DNA of 64,000 bases from CAYPEL01 sp036479985. Lineage in GTDB: Bacteria > Pseudomonadota > Gammaproteobacteria > DSM-19610. The stretch is taken from contig CBDDAF010000003.1 in the NCBI GenBank assembly GCA_965224815.1, positions 62,001-126,000 on the forward strand, read 5' to 3'. This document shows, piece by piece, positions 36,395-45,050 of this stretch; position 1 is the stretch's first letter, and every line of letters begins with the position of its first letter. The notes beneath the pieces are model-generated. The model saw only the letters and a program-made list of their open reading frames with translations. It made no database searches and was not told where the DNA came from. Made by a program: the position numbers and the translations under genes.

Positions 36395-37471
36395 ATGCCA
36401 CGAGTAATCTCAGCTGCACTGAACCGTGAGGTATTGAGTTATTGGCTAGCCATTTTGCTGATTCTCTGGTTCGTGCTATTGAGTGCACGATTTTCGCTCT
36501 ATCTTGCCCAGGCAGTGACCGGACAGCTACCTGCGAGTGCAGTGCTGATTCTGGCAGGTCTCAAATCGATAGGCTTTGCCGTGTTTGTGATGCCGTTAGC
36601 CTTGTTTATTGCACTGTTGATGGTGTTAGGGCGCTGGAATCGAGACCGGGAATCGGTGGCACTCGCAGCCAGTGGTTTGGGGGTAAATGATTATTTGCGA
36701 CTGCTCTGGCCGACCCTGGTGCTGGTGACCTTATTGGTATTTATATTGACGTTGTTTATCGTGCCGGAGACTACGCGTTACGGTTATCAGTTACGGCACC
36801 AGGTCAGTGAAGCAGCGGTCAGCAAGCTGTGGGCGGCTGGCCGATTTGTATCTTTGCGTAACGGAGAGTTGTTATTGTTTGCCGATACCCGGTCGGAAGA
36901 CGGTAATACACTTAACAATGTCTTTGTGCAAACTATGCACGATAAAAAACAGATTCTGCTTTCAGCACAGCAAGCTGTTCGCCATACCGATGAAAAAAGC
37001 GGTGACAGATTTATCGTTTTACAAAATGGCTATCGTTATGATGGTTTGCCGGGTACGGTAAATTATCGGATTTTGAAGTTTGATCAATACGGTGTACGAA
37101 TGGATTCACCGGGTGCTACGGCACCTTTTAAATGGGATGCGGTGACCAGCCGCACACTGTTTAATAGTGGTGAATCAGCAGCCAAAGCCGAGTTGCAAGA
37201 ACGCTTATCGCGGCCACTGTCTGTTGTCATACTGGTGATCGCCGGAACATGGCTGGGACGCTATATTCCCGGCCGCGGCCGTTATGCAGGGTTGTTCGCC
37301 GGTGTACTGATTTTCATTTTGTATTTTAATCTGCTCGGCGTTGCACGCACCTGGGTGGCCAAAGGTGAAGGCTTCGCAGGAGTTGGGCTATGGTGGGTAC
37401 ACTTGGTACCTCTGGCCAGTGTTTGGTTAGTCGATCAATGGCAGCAGCGTTTCCGGTTCTGGAAAGAGTGA
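36395..37471 (+). CDS. lptF: LPS export permease LptF
   Basis: A 358-residue inner-membrane protein of the LptB2FG transporter that lifts lipopolysaccharide out of the inner membrane. It has the family topology: N-terminal helices (EVLSYWLAILLILWFVLLSARF, LAGLKSIGFAVFVMPLALFIALLMVLG), a periplasmic jellyroll domain (about residues 130-265) and C-terminal helices beginning PLSVVILVIAGTWLGRY. Two bases separate it from lptG. Confidence 0.96.
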   Translation: MPRVISAALNREVLSYWLAILLILWFVLLSARFSLYLAQAVTGQLPASAVLILAGLKSIGFAVFVMPLALFIALLMVLGRWNRDRESVALAASGLGVNDYLRLLWPTLVLVTLLVFILTLFIVPETTRYGYQLRHQVSEAAVSKLWAAGRFVSLRNGELLLFADTRSEDGNTLNNVFVQTMHDKKQILLSAQQAVRHTDEKSGDRFIVLQNGYRYDGLPGTVNYRILKFDQYGVRMDSPGATAPFKWDAVTSRTLFNSGESAAKAELQERLSRPLSVVILVIAGTWLGRYIPGRGRYAGLFAGVLIFILYFNLLGVARTWVAKGEGFAGVGLWWVHLVPLASVWLVDQWQQRFRFWKE

Positions 37472-37473
37472 AC

Positions 37474-38544
37474 ATGAACCGATTATTTAACTATTTTGCG
37501 AACCATTTGGCCGCTACCATTCTGCTGGTTTTATTAATCCTGCTGGTATTCGATGTAGCCTTTGCATTTATTGGCGAGGTGGCTGATATTGGTCGTGGCC
37601 AGTACGAAATAACCCACCTGTTTCAGGTCATCGGTTTGACGCTGCCACGAAGAATCTACGAATTGTTTCCGATGGCGGCCTTAATTGGTGCCATGCTGGG
37701 CATTGGAAATCTTGCTTCACAAGGTGAGCTTGTTGCTGCACGTGCCGCCGGTTTATCGCGTTCAAGGCTTGCAGGCTGGGTAGTTGTGACAGGGTTAATG
37801 CTCTATATCCCGGCAAGCTGGCTAGGTGAATACCTTGCCCCGGCGGCTGAACGACAGGCCAACTTGATTCGCACCCAGGCATTATTTGACCGTGTTGCAG
37901 TACAGAATGACCAGGGTGTTTGGATTCGTGACGGCGCGCGTTATTTACGGATCGGCGCTGTGTCAGAGAGCGCCTTGTTACAGGATATCGAAATCTATGA
38001 ATTTACTGCCGACCACCAATTAATTCATGCCAGCAAAATCGCTTCTGCATCGCATGACAATACAGGATGGCAGCTTCGCGATTTAAAGCAAACAAATTTC
38101 AGGCCGGATCGTATCGATGTAATTAAAACGTCCCGGAAAGCTGTTCAAGAGTTGATTGATCCAGCCATGGTTCGGGTATTGGCGCGTGAACCAGAACACA
38201 TGACACTGAAAGAGTTACAACGTTATATTCAATACCTGAAAACCAATCAAGTTGGCTCTTCGCATTATCAGTTAGATTACTGGGCTAGGCTTGCACGTCC
38301 ATTGACGGTCCTGGCCATGTTGTTGCTGGGCATTGGTTTTGTGTTGGGAACCAAACAACGTCAGAGTCGTGGTTGGCGGTTATTTATGGGAGTGTTAGCC
38401 GGGCTGATGTTTAAACTGTTTAATGATTTGTTTGCACAGGCCGGTTTGGTGTATGGAGTTCCGCCGCTGTTAAGTGCAGTGGTTCCGACGTTAGTTGTTG
38501 GCGGGTTAGCTGTCTGGATGTTTCGTTGGCAATCAAAAATTTAG
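37474..38544 (+). CDS. lptG: LPS export permease LptG
   Basis: A 356-residue partner of LptF. It starts MNRLFNYFANHLAATILLVL and shows the coupling region GIGNLASQGELVAARAAGLSRSRL (residues about 75-98) that contacts LptB, a periplasmic domain and C-terminal helices (ARPLTVLAMLLLGIGFVLG). I chose the ATG at 37474, two bases after the lptF stop, over an in-frame ATG at 37390 inside lptF. Confidence 0.96.
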   Translation: MNRLFNYFANHLAATILLVLLILLVFDVAFAFIGEVADIGRGQYEITHLFQVIGLTLPRRIYELFPMAALIGAMLGIGNLASQGELVAARAAGLSRSRLAGWVVVTGLMLYIPASWLGEYLAPAAERQANLIRTQALFDRVAVQNDQGVWIRDGARYLRIGAVSESALLQDIEIYEFTADHQLIHASKIASASHDNTGWQLRDLKQTNFRPDRIDVIKTSRKAVQELIDPAMVRVLAREPEHMTLKELQRYIQYLKTNQVGSSHYQLDYWARLARPLTVLAMLLLGIGFVLGTKQRQSRGWRLFMGVLAGLMFKLFNDLFAQAGLVYGVPPLLSAVVPTLVVGGLAVWMFRWQSKI

Positions 38545-38565
38545 ACTCAAGGTTGTACTAATAAC

Positions 38566-38589
38566 CTGTAGGAGCGGCTTCAGCCGCGA
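38566..38589. repeat. Single (unpaired) REP sequence
   Basis: One copy of the CTGTAGGAGCGGCTTCAG repeat ending CCGCGA follows lptG. The inverted partner is missing, so it is a solo REP rather than a doublet. Confidence 0.8.
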
Positions 38590-38635
38590 AGAACCCACCG
38601 GTACATTTCAAGCGCGTTGATTATGCTGTATTAGA

Positions 38636-39088
38636 TTATTTCACCCGACGATGCGGGTTTTCATCAAGCTGTTCAACCATGGTTTCGGAGATTCGATCAT
38701 GCAAAGCCAGCTTTTCTTTATCTATGAGTAGCCACCAATAGCCAATTCCTCCTAACAAAATTGCCGGGATGGCTGTCAGGAAGCGTAGTAGGGCATGCCA
38801 CCAACTCAAGTGTTTGCCATCAATTCTAATCAGCCGCAAACGCCAGGCGCGCATACCAAGTGTCTGTCCACCGTGCATCCAGAACCAGCCGAAAAATAAG
38901 AAACTAACGATAAATATATAGCTTGAATAAAACGGATTATTAGCCTGAATCGCTTGACCGTTGTTAAACGGTAGTATCAATATAGTAGCGCCGAACAATA
39001 CGGCGAGCAGAAGTAATGAGTCATAAAACAGGGCGGCGAGTCTTGGAAACAGTTTGGCCGGGTTTGCGTTTTTAATGGAGTCAGGCAT
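38636..39088 (-). CDS. RDD family membrane protein
   Basis: A 150-residue protein with the RDD pattern: FPRLAALFYDSLLLLAVLF (helix 1, with the Arg and Asp of the family), helix 2 (FIVSFLFFGWFWMHGGQTLGMRAWRLRLI) and helix 3 (FLTAIPAILLGGIGYWWLL), followed by KEKLALHDRISETMV. RDD proteins are found near transporters and have been linked to ion or proton exchange, but the role here is unknown. Convergent with lptG. Confidence 0.88.
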   Translation of the reverse strand: MPDSIKNANPAKLFPRLAALFYDSLLLLAVLFGATILILPFNNGQAIQANNPFYSSYIFIVSFLFFGWFWMHGGQTLGMRAWRLRLIRIDGKHLSWWHALLRFLTAIPAILLGGIGYWWLLIDKEKLALHDRISETMVEQLDENPHRRVK

Positions 39089-39182
39089 GTATATATTCTA
39101 AAGGATTGGAAAGTGGTAAAAAGACCGTGCTATGGTAAGAAATAACCTGTATTAAACCAGATTCTAATAATAAGGTGTATGG

Positions 39183-39536
39183 ATGAGTGTATATAGTGAT
39201 CTGGCCGATATCCCCGGCGTAATAGCCGCTGGTGAGTATGCTTTCCGTGGTGACCGCTACAGTTTTAAAGGCCAGCTTGATGAAGAGCAGGCGCGCATGG
39301 CATCAATCATGTGTCGTGCAACAACGATGGCTACCCATATGCAAACCGATATCCTATGCGCAAATACCGAAAATTGTCCATTCGATACAGCACACGGCTG
39401 GGTAGTTAAAGGGCCGCAATTCAGTGTCTGTGTCGTGGCCAATGTATTTTGTTTCGTTCAGAATCAGCAGGGTTTACTCAACAAAGTATTGCATAAAATG
39501 CGCTCCAAATTGACTGATGTACAAGAACTGGTTTAA
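39183..39536 (+). CDS. DUF2173 family protein (first of three)
   Basis: A 117-residue cytoplasmic protein. It resembles the two following genes and the DUF2173 family, small roadblock/longin-like proteins found mainly in sulfur-oxidising bacteria, of unknown function. Key phrases are VIAAGEYAFRGDRYSFKG, a central helix with MATHMQTDILC, the GWVVKGPQFSVCVVANVFCFV strand pair and a C-terminal helix. It shares the cysteine-rich core with the third paralogue (GGWVVRSAKTTVCSVGNLVC). Its stop codon lies inside the end of a MITE-like element. Confidence 0.75.
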   Translation: MSVYSDLADIPGVIAAGEYAFRGDRYSFKGQLDEEQARMASIMCRATTMATHMQTDILCANTENCPFDTAHGWVVKGPQFSVCVVANVFCFVQNQQGLLNKVLHKMRSKLTDVQELV

Positions 39537-39680
39537 GGAACCTCTGGTTAATCAGCGAGAATCTGTAGGAGCGGCTTTAGCCGCGATGGGGCAAGACGCA
39601 TTCATCGCGGCTAAAGCCGCTCCTACATTATGTGCATTGTTCACAATGACAATATGTGCGGCACATCAGAGGTTCCTTAA
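39533..39680. mobile_element. MITE-like element with perfect 14-bp inverted ends, carrying a REPIN
   Basis: The unit begins TTAAGGAACCTCTG (39533-39546) and ends CAGAGGTTCCTTAA (39667-39680), a perfect inverted repeat. Inside, at 39563-39627, is a REPIN of the GGCTTTAGCC subtype. The left end supplies the last base and stop codon of the first DUF2173 gene (GTT TAA). It separates that gene from its two paralogues. No protein is encoded. Confidence 0.85.
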
Positions 39681-39728
39681 CCCTTGTCTTTCATTACAAC
39701 AAAAGAAAAATGTTTCGGAGCGTGAATA

Positions 39729-40067
39729 ATGAGTAACCTGGATAATCTCATGAATCTGCAAGGCGCGACTGCCGCATTTGAATATTCTGATAGTGGAGAA
39801 CTGGTGGATCATCGAATCGCCGAGAACTCCGGTTTCCAGCCTGATTCACTCGATTTATTGTCACATGTATTTGTTGCCAATACAGCTATCGCTACCATGC
39901 AGGCGCGTGGTTGGGAAAAATCAACCGGGCAGGGTGGATTTTATCCGATTGAAGGGTTTACGCTGATTGGTCTTGAATGGTCAGCCATCGGCAAAGGTAA
40001 TCGCGGCGTCATCGTGAGCAATGATGAGGTTGATTACGAAGCAGCTTATGCGGCTCTGGCTGATTGA
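39729..40067 (+). CDS. DUF2173 family protein (second of three)
   Basis: A 112-residue protein, MSNLDNLMNLQGATAAFEYSDSGELVDHRI..., with the DUF2173 layout: short N-terminal helix, paired strands (ATAAFEYSDSGELVDH), a long central helix (LDLLSHVFVANTAIATMQARGW) and paired strands (FTLIGLEWSAIGKGNRGVIVSN). Unlike its neighbours it has no cysteine. Ten bases separate it from the third copy. Function is unknown; a roadblock-type scaffold or ligand-sensing role is possible by fold only. Confidence 0.8.
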   Translation: MSNLDNLMNLQGATAAFEYSDSGELVDHRIAENSGFQPDSLDLLSHVFVANTAIATMQARGWEKSTGQGGFYPIEGFTLIGLEWSAIGKGNRGVIVSNDEVDYEAAYAALAD

Positions 40068-40076
40068 GCACAATCA

Positions 40077-40409
40077 ATGATTAAACAAATGCTGGCATTG
40101 GATGGCGTCCTGGTGATTTGCCATTTCCGGGATGACGGTGCGTTGGTCGAAGGCTATGGCATGCTGGGTGAAGAAATGATGGTTGGCCTGGCGCAGTTTG
40201 CGCATGATTACAAACGCATGGTGCAGGGTAATACGGATCAGTTTTCCATGTTTACCCAATTACCTGGTTGGGCACCACCGGGTGGATGGGTTGTTCGTAG
40301 TGCGAAAACTACGGTGTGTTCTGTCGGTAATCTGGTGTGTTTTATCGATAACAGCGAAGCGTCATTGAATGAAGTGATGTCTGAGCTGACCGAAGCCTCA
40401 CATTATTAG
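40077..40409 (+). CDS. DUF2173 family protein (third of three)
   Basis: A 110-residue paralogue, MIKQMLALDGVLVICHFRDDGALVEGYG..., with central helix (EEMMVGLAQFAHDYKRMVQGNTDQF) and the strand pair GGWVVRSAKTTVCSVGNLVCFID, closer to the first copy than to the second. It ends about 40 bp before the tRNA-Glu gene, which is on the opposite strand. The three genes run in one direction and are probably one operon. Confidence 0.8.
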   Translation: MIKQMLALDGVLVICHFRDDGALVEGYGMLGEEMMVGLAQFAHDYKRMVQGNTDQFSMFTQLPGWAPPGGWVVRSAKTTVCSVGNLVCFIDNSEASLNEVMSELTEASHY

Positions 40410-40448
40410 TATTTCTGGCTAATTTACTCGTGGGCATAAACCAAATAT

Positions 40449-40523
40449 TGGTGCTCCCTAGGGGAATCGAACCCCTGTTACCGGCGTGAGAGGCCAGTGT
40501 CCTGACCGCTAGACGAAGGGAGC
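40449..40523 (-). tRNA. tRNA-Glu (anticodon CTC)
   Basis: Read on the minus strand the acceptor is GCTCCCT pairing with AGGGAGC, the T loop is GGTTCGATTCC, and the anticodon stem-loop is CTGGC-CTCTCAC-GCCGG, placing CTC at positions 34-36. The CCA end is encoded. The anticodon reads GAG only, so another tRNA-Glu (TTC) must exist elsewhere. It is convergent with the DUF2173 genes. Confidence 0.95.
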
Positions 40524-40580
40524 AAAAATCACGGCGTATGTTACTATACGCTTTGGTATTGAAGGAAATTAATTGACACA

Positions 40581-41918
40581 GTGAGTAAATCAGGCGATAT
40601 CGATTCCGGTAACGTCCAGGCAACGACGCTTCCCCGTTCTGAACATACGGTATCTCGATCAAATATCAGTGAGGCTGCCCTCAAAGTGCTGTATGGCCTC
40701 AAAGAAGCGGGTTATCAGAGCTGCCTGGTGGGTGGCGGTGTGAGAGATTTATTGCTGGGGCGGGAGCCGAAGGATTTTGACGTTGGAACCAACGCCCATC
40801 CGGAAGAGATCCGGAAGCTGTTCCGAAATTGCCGTTTGATCGGCCGCCGGTTTCGGCTCGCGCATGTGCGTTTTGGCCGGGAAGTGATCGAAGTGGCTAC
40901 TTTTCGTTCGCGTCACGACAGTGATGGGGCTGACGATAAGGATGGTGTGTTGAACGAAGAAGGCCGCATTCTGCGCGATAATGTGTACGGTACGATTGAG
41001 GATGACGTATTTCGGCGTGATTTTACTGTCAATGCGCTGTATTACGATATAGATGGCTTTTCTGTCATTGATTATGTCGGTGGGCTGAAAGATTTAGAGG
41101 CCGGAGTTTTACGGCTGATTGGCGATCCAGAACAACGCTATCGTGAAGACCCGGTGCGTATGTTGCGTGCTGTGCGTTTTGCTGCCAAGTTGGGATTTCG
41201 CATCCATCCTGACAGTGAAGCACCGATTGCAAATCTGGCTGGCATGTTAAGCGATGTCCCGGCGGCGCGTTTATTTGAGGAAGTACTGAAACTGTTTCAG
41301 GGCGGCTGTGCGTTAAACACGTTTGAATTACTGCGTCACTATGGATTGTTCCGTTATCTGTTTCCCATGACAGAACAAGCGTTAACCCATCAAGAACATG
41401 ATTTTCCGCTCATGTTAGTCAGTAAAGCACTTGAAAATACCGACAAACGCATTGCAGAAGGCAAACCAATTACTCCGGCTTTTTTATACGCGGCCTTACT
41501 CTGGGAGCCCATGCGGCAACATGCGGAGGCGTTGCAGAAAGACGGCGCCCGTCCCGTTGAAGCAATCCAGGTTGCAGGTAATAAGATAACTGCTGAACAA
41601 GTGCAGATAACTTCGCTACCCAAGCGGTTTAGTTTTCCAATGCGTGAAATCTGGATGTTGCAACCCAAACTGGAACGGCGGCGTGGCAAAGCACCGTACC
41701 GCATGATGGAACATCCACGTTTCCGGGCAGCTTATGATTTCCTGTTATTGCGAAGTGAATGCGGTGAAGCCTCGAAAGAACTTGCCGATTGGTGGACAGA
41801 TTTCCAGGAACTGAACAGTGATGAACGCGAAAAAATGATTCAACAAGCGCCAAAAAATACCCATCCCCGGCGGAGGCGCAAACGCAAACCACGGAAAACG
41901 GGAGATGTGGATGGCTGA
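40581..41918 (+). CDS. pcnB: Poly(A) polymerase I
   Basis: A 445-residue nucleotidyltransferase that adds 3' poly(A) tails and promotes RNA decay. The class II nucleotidyltransferase site is CLVGGGVRDLLLGREPKDFDVG (residues about 42-63), followed by RRFRLAHVRFG and the RRDFTVNALYYDIDG motif. The length and the long Arg/Lys-rich tail (NTHPRRRRKRKPRKTGD) separate PcnB from CCA-adding enzymes. The start is a GTG at 40581, with GAAGGAAA upstream. It is followed by folK, as in E. coli. Confidence 0.94.
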   Translation: MSKSGDIDSGNVQATTLPRSEHTVSRSNISEAALKVLYGLKEAGYQSCLVGGGVRDLLLGREPKDFDVGTNAHPEEIRKLFRNCRLIGRRFRLAHVRFGREVIEVATFRSRHDSDGADDKDGVLNEEGRILRDNVYGTIEDDVFRRDFTVNALYYDIDGFSVIDYVGGLKDLEAGVLRLIGDPEQRYREDPVRMLRAVRFAAKLGFRIHPDSEAPIANLAGMLSDVPAARLFEEVLKLFQGGCALNTFELLRHYGLFRYLFPMTEQALTHQEHDFPLMLVSKALENTDKRIAEGKPITPAFLYAALLWEPMRQHAEALQKDGARPVEAIQVAGNKITAEQVQITSLPKRFSFPMREIWMLQPKLERRRGKAPYRMMEHPRFRAAYDFLLLRSECGEASKELADWWTDFQELNSDEREKMIQQAPKNTHPRRRRKRKPRKTGDVDG

Positions 41919-42429
41919 TTTGAAGGTGGCCTACATCGGTCTTGGCAGTAATCTTAATGAGCCAGAACAACAACTATTGCGGGCGTTTGAAGAACTGGAT
42001 GCCCTGCCGGAAACACAGTTGCTTGCGAGATCCTCACTGTATCGAAACCCACCGATGGGACCTGCTGAGCAACCGGATTACATCAATGCTGTTGCCAAAC
42101 TGGAAACCGGTTTAAAACCTGAAGATTTGTTAGTCGCCATGCAGCAGATTGAACAGGCGCATGATCGGCGCCGCGAAGTGCACTGGGGTCCGAGGAGTCT
42201 GGATCTGGACCTATTATTATATGACCAGGTACAAATCAACAGTGATACACTGACGGTGCCGCATCCAGGGCTAATTGATCGTAATTTTGTGCTTTATCCG
42301 TTAGCTGAGTTGGACACAGAATTGAATATTCCTGGCGTTAAACCCCTGGCAGTACTACTGGAGTCCTGTCCAGCAGAAGGTCTGGTTAAATTAGAAGAAG
42401 GCAATCCACCAACAGATGTGGGTTGTTAA
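41911..42429 (+). CDS. folK: 2-Amino-4-hydroxy-6-hydroxymethyldihydropteridine pyrophosphokinase
   Basis: A 172-residue HPPK that transfers pyrophosphate from ATP in folate synthesis. Signatures are AYIGLGSNLNEPEQQL at the N-terminus, SSLYRNPPMGPAEQPDYINAV, and the RRREVHWGPRSLDLDLLLYD motif (residues about 85-104) that binds ATP and Mg2+. I chose ATG 41911, with GGAG six bases upstream, over the in-frame ATG at 41905; both overlap the pcnB 3' end. Confidence 0.96.
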   Translation: MADLKVAYIGLGSNLNEPEQQLLRAFEELDALPETQLLARSSLYRNPPMGPAEQPDYINAVAKLETGLKPEDLLVAMQQIEQAHDRRREVHWGPRSLDLDLLLYDQVQINSDTLTVPHPGLIDRNFVLYPLAELDTELNIPGVKPLAVLLESCPAEGLVKLEEGNPPTDVGC

Positions 42430-42452
42430 CAAAAAATAAAGAAGCAGGCATT

Positions 42453-43103
42453 ATGCAGTCTCAAAATCCTGGATTTATTGTGGTCGAAGGCCCCATCGGT
42501 GTTGGAAAAACCAGTCTCGCAAAGCGTTTGGCAAATACCTTTGGCAGTGAATTAATTCTGGAGGCGGCGGCAGAGAATCCCTTTCTGGAAAACTTCTATC
42601 GCAACCCGCGTCAGACCGCGCTACATACCCAGCTGTTTTTCCTGTTACAGCGCGCACAACAAATGCAGGAACTTCGACAGGGTGATATGTTCGAACCGGT
42701 GCGGGTGGCTGATTTTTTGATCGACAAGGATCGATTATTTGCCGAATTAACACTGGATCAGGACGAGTTTAAATTATATGAACAGGTGTATGAGCACATG
42801 GCAGTCGATGCGCCAACACCTGACATTGTTATTTATCTACAAGCGCCAGTTAATGTGTTGTTAAAGCGTATTACCTCACGGGGCATCAGTTATGAACAAC
42901 AGATTGGCAGTAATTACTTGCAGGCCTTATGCGATGCTTATACGCGATTTTTCCATTTTTATGATGAGTCACCGTTACTCATCGTGAATGCAGCAGATAT
43001 TAACCTGGTAGAATCCGATTCGGATTATCAGGCGCTATTAGAAACTATGGAGAAAGTGAAAAGCGGCAGACATTATTTTAATCCAATGCCGGATGTAGTT
43101 TAA
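42453..43103 (+). CDS. Deoxynucleoside kinase family protein
   Basis: A 216-residue P-loop kinase of the deoxyadenosine/deoxyguanosine kinase type. The P-loop is VVEGPIGVGKTSLAKRL (residues about 10-26); the substrate region has EAAAENPFLENFYRNPRQTALHTQLFFLL, and DFLIDKDRLFAELTL and ITSRGISYEQQI (lid) follow. It phosphorylates deoxynucleosides for salvage, though the exact base preference cannot be read. I chose ATG 42453 over the TTG at 42423. Its place between folK and panB is common in gammaproteobacteria. Confidence 0.88.
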   Translation: MQSQNPGFIVVEGPIGVGKTSLAKRLANTFGSELILEAAAENPFLENFYRNPRQTALHTQLFFLLQRAQQMQELRQGDMFEPVRVADFLIDKDRLFAELTLDQDEFKLYEQVYEHMAVDAPTPDIVIYLQAPVNVLLKRITSRGISYEQQIGSNYLQALCDAYTRFFHFYDESPLLIVNAADINLVESDSDYQALLETMEKVKSGRHYFNPMPDVV

Positions 43104-43117
43104 ACGGGGTTTTGATT

Positions 43118-43930
43118 ATGGCAACTGAACATAAAATAACTGTCACCACCAAAACGCTGTTAGACATGAAGGCGCGGGGAGAAAAGATCGCCTGCCTGAC
43201 TGCGTATGATGCCAGTTTCACTCATCAACTTGAAACAGCGGGAATAGATATTATTTTGATTGGCGACTCATTGGGTATGGTTGTGCAAGGGCGTGATTCG
43301 ACGCTGGCGGTAACTGTTTCGGATATGGTTTATCACGGTAGTTGTGTAGCGCGTGCTGGAAAATCGGCGCTGCGTATTATTGATATGCCCTTTATGAGTT
43401 ACAGCAATGTCACTAAAGCGTTGGACAATGCAGCCCGGTTAATGAGTGAGGGCGTAGCACACATGGTCAAGCTTGAAGGTGGTGAGATAGTACTGGATGT
43501 TGTCAGTGCCCTGGTATCTCGTGGTATTCCCGTTTGTGTTCACCTCGGTTTGTTACCACAATCTGTGCATCAGTTAGGTGGTTATCGTGTGCAGGGAAAG
43601 CAACAAATTGATGCTGAACAGATAACCAAAGCAGCGTTGGATTTAGAACAAGCGGGTGCCTCTATGTTAGTGCTTGAATGTGTTCCATCCAGTTTGGCAA
43701 AATCAATAACCGAACAGTTAAAAATGCCGGTCATCGGTATTGGCGCGGGCGTTGACTGCGATGGCCAGGTGCTGGTTTTATATGACATGCTAGGCATCAC
43801 GCCGGGTAAAAGACCGCGCTTCTCAAAAAACTTTCTGACTGGAACCGGTGATGTGCCGGCTGCACTGACTGCCTATGTCCAGGCAGTAAAAGACGGAAGC
43901 TTTCCTGCGGATGAGCACAGCTTTACCTGA
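43118..43930 (+). CDS. panB: 3-Methyl-2-oxobutanoate hydroxymethyltransferase
   Basis: A 270-residue enzyme forming ketopantoate from 2-ketoisovalerate (made by the ilv genes in this window) and methylene-THF. Signatures are KIACLTAYDASFTHQLETAG, ILIGDSLGMVVQGRDSTLAVT (metal-binding Asp), VKLEGG, VHLGLLPQSVHQLGGYRVQG and VIGIGAGVDCDGQVLV. Start at ATG 43118; a TTG at 43112 is in frame. A REPIN separates it from panC. Confidence 0.97.
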   Translation: MATEHKITVTTKTLLDMKARGEKIACLTAYDASFTHQLETAGIDIILIGDSLGMVVQGRDSTLAVTVSDMVYHGSCVARAGKSALRIIDMPFMSYSNVTKALDNAARLMSEGVAHMVKLEGGEIVLDVVSALVSRGIPVCVHLGLLPQSVHQLGGYRVQGKQQIDAEQITKAALDLEQAGASMLVLECVPSSLAKSITEQLKMPVIGIGAGVDCDGQVLVLYDMLGITPGKRPRFSKNFLTGTGDVPAALTAYVQAVKDGSFPADEHSFT

Positions 43931-44002
43931 GTAAAGTAGTTATCGCTATGAAAAAAAGCGTTTCATCTTCCTGAAATTAATTTGGAGTGAGCAGTGCAAG
44001 TG

Positions 44003-44068
44003 CTGTAGGAGCGGCTTCAGCCGCGATGGGATGCCGCACGTTCATCGCGGCTGAAGCCGCTCCTACAG
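44003..44068. repeat. REPIN between panB and panC
   Basis: Paired CTGTAGGAGCGGCTTCAG arms face each other around ATGGGATGCCGCACGTTCAT. The right flank TTTCTCGCTAAT (44069-44080) is the reverse complement of the ATTAGCGAGAAA flank seen at 1902, so this copy also derives from the larger element, in the opposite orientation. Confidence 0.85.
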
Positions 44069-44122
44069 TTTCTCGCTAATAAAACAAGAAGCCCCCAGTT
44101 GAAAAGGCAGCAGAAGTTTATA

Positions 44123-44977
44123 ATGCAGACCATCCGTTCAACCAATCAATTACGCGAACAGATAGCAATATGGCGTAGTGAAAAATACCGCATCAGCTTT
44201 GTGCCGACCATGGGTAATTTACACGCGGGTCATTTGGCATTGGTTAAACAGGCGCAACAAATTTCTGATCGGGTAGTAGTCAGTATTTTTGTCAACCCGA
44301 TGCAGTTTGGCGAAGGTGAAGATTACCAAAATTATCCTCACACACAGAATGAAGATAGTCAGAAGCTGCAAGCCATGGGAGTGGATTTTTTATTCATGCC
44401 TGATGTATCGGTAATATATCCAGCCGGTGTTGAGAATACGACGCGTGTGGAAGTGCCGGATGTTAGTGATGGTCTATGCAATGATTTTCGTCCGGGACAT
44501 TTTACCGGTGTGGCTACCGTTGTCGCACGATTGTTTAATTTGGTGCAACCAGATTTTGCGGTATTCGGAAGCAAGGATTATCAGCAACTGGCGGTAATTC
44601 GAAAAATGGTCTCAGAACTGTGTTTTCCTATTCAGATAGAAGCAGTAGAAACGGTAAGGGAAGCCGATGGGCTAGCTATGAGTTCGCGTAACCAGTATTT
44701 GGATCGCTCACAACGTGAAACGGCACCTGAGCTGTATCGTGCCCTGAATCAGATGGCAGACGTCTTGCGTGGCGGTGGAAGGGATTATGCTGCAATTGAA
44801 AAAAATACCCTGCATACCCTTGAAAAGGCAGGATTTAGCCCCGATTATGTCAGTATCCGCGAGAAATCGACGCTGGCATTGCCCAAACGAGATATCCAGA
44901 CAGGGTGGGTGATTCTGGCTGCTGCCAGGCTTGGAAAGGCCCGCCTTATTGATAATCTTGAAGTTAGTTTCTCTTGA
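44123..44977 (+). CDS. panC: Pantothenate synthetase
   Basis: A 284-residue enzyme that joins pantoate and beta-alanine using ATP. Signatures are FVPTMGNLHAGHLALV (HIGH-like, residues about 27-42), VSIFVNPMQFGEGEDYQNYP, FGSKDYQQLAVIRKMV and DGLAMSSRNQYLD (KMSKS-like). I chose ATG 44123, giving MQTIRSTNQLREQIA, over an upstream in-frame TTG at 44099. Confidence 0.97.
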   Translation: MQTIRSTNQLREQIAIWRSEKYRISFVPTMGNLHAGHLALVKQAQQISDRVVVSIFVNPMQFGEGEDYQNYPHTQNEDSQKLQAMGVDFLFMPDVSVIYPAGVENTTRVEVPDVSDGLCNDFRPGHFTGVATVVARLFNLVQPDFAVFGSKDYQQLAVIRKMVSELCFPIQIEAVETVREADGLAMSSRNQYLDRSQRETAPELYRALNQMADVLRGGGRDYAAIEKNTLHTLEKAGFSPDYVSIREKSTLALPKRDIQTGWVILAAARLGKARLIDNLEVSFS

Positions 44978-45050
44978 TTATCTGTAGTTTGCAGCCATGT
45001 CAGGATATTGGGATAATTAACCCTTGTTGCTCGCTTGCTTGAGGCCTTAG

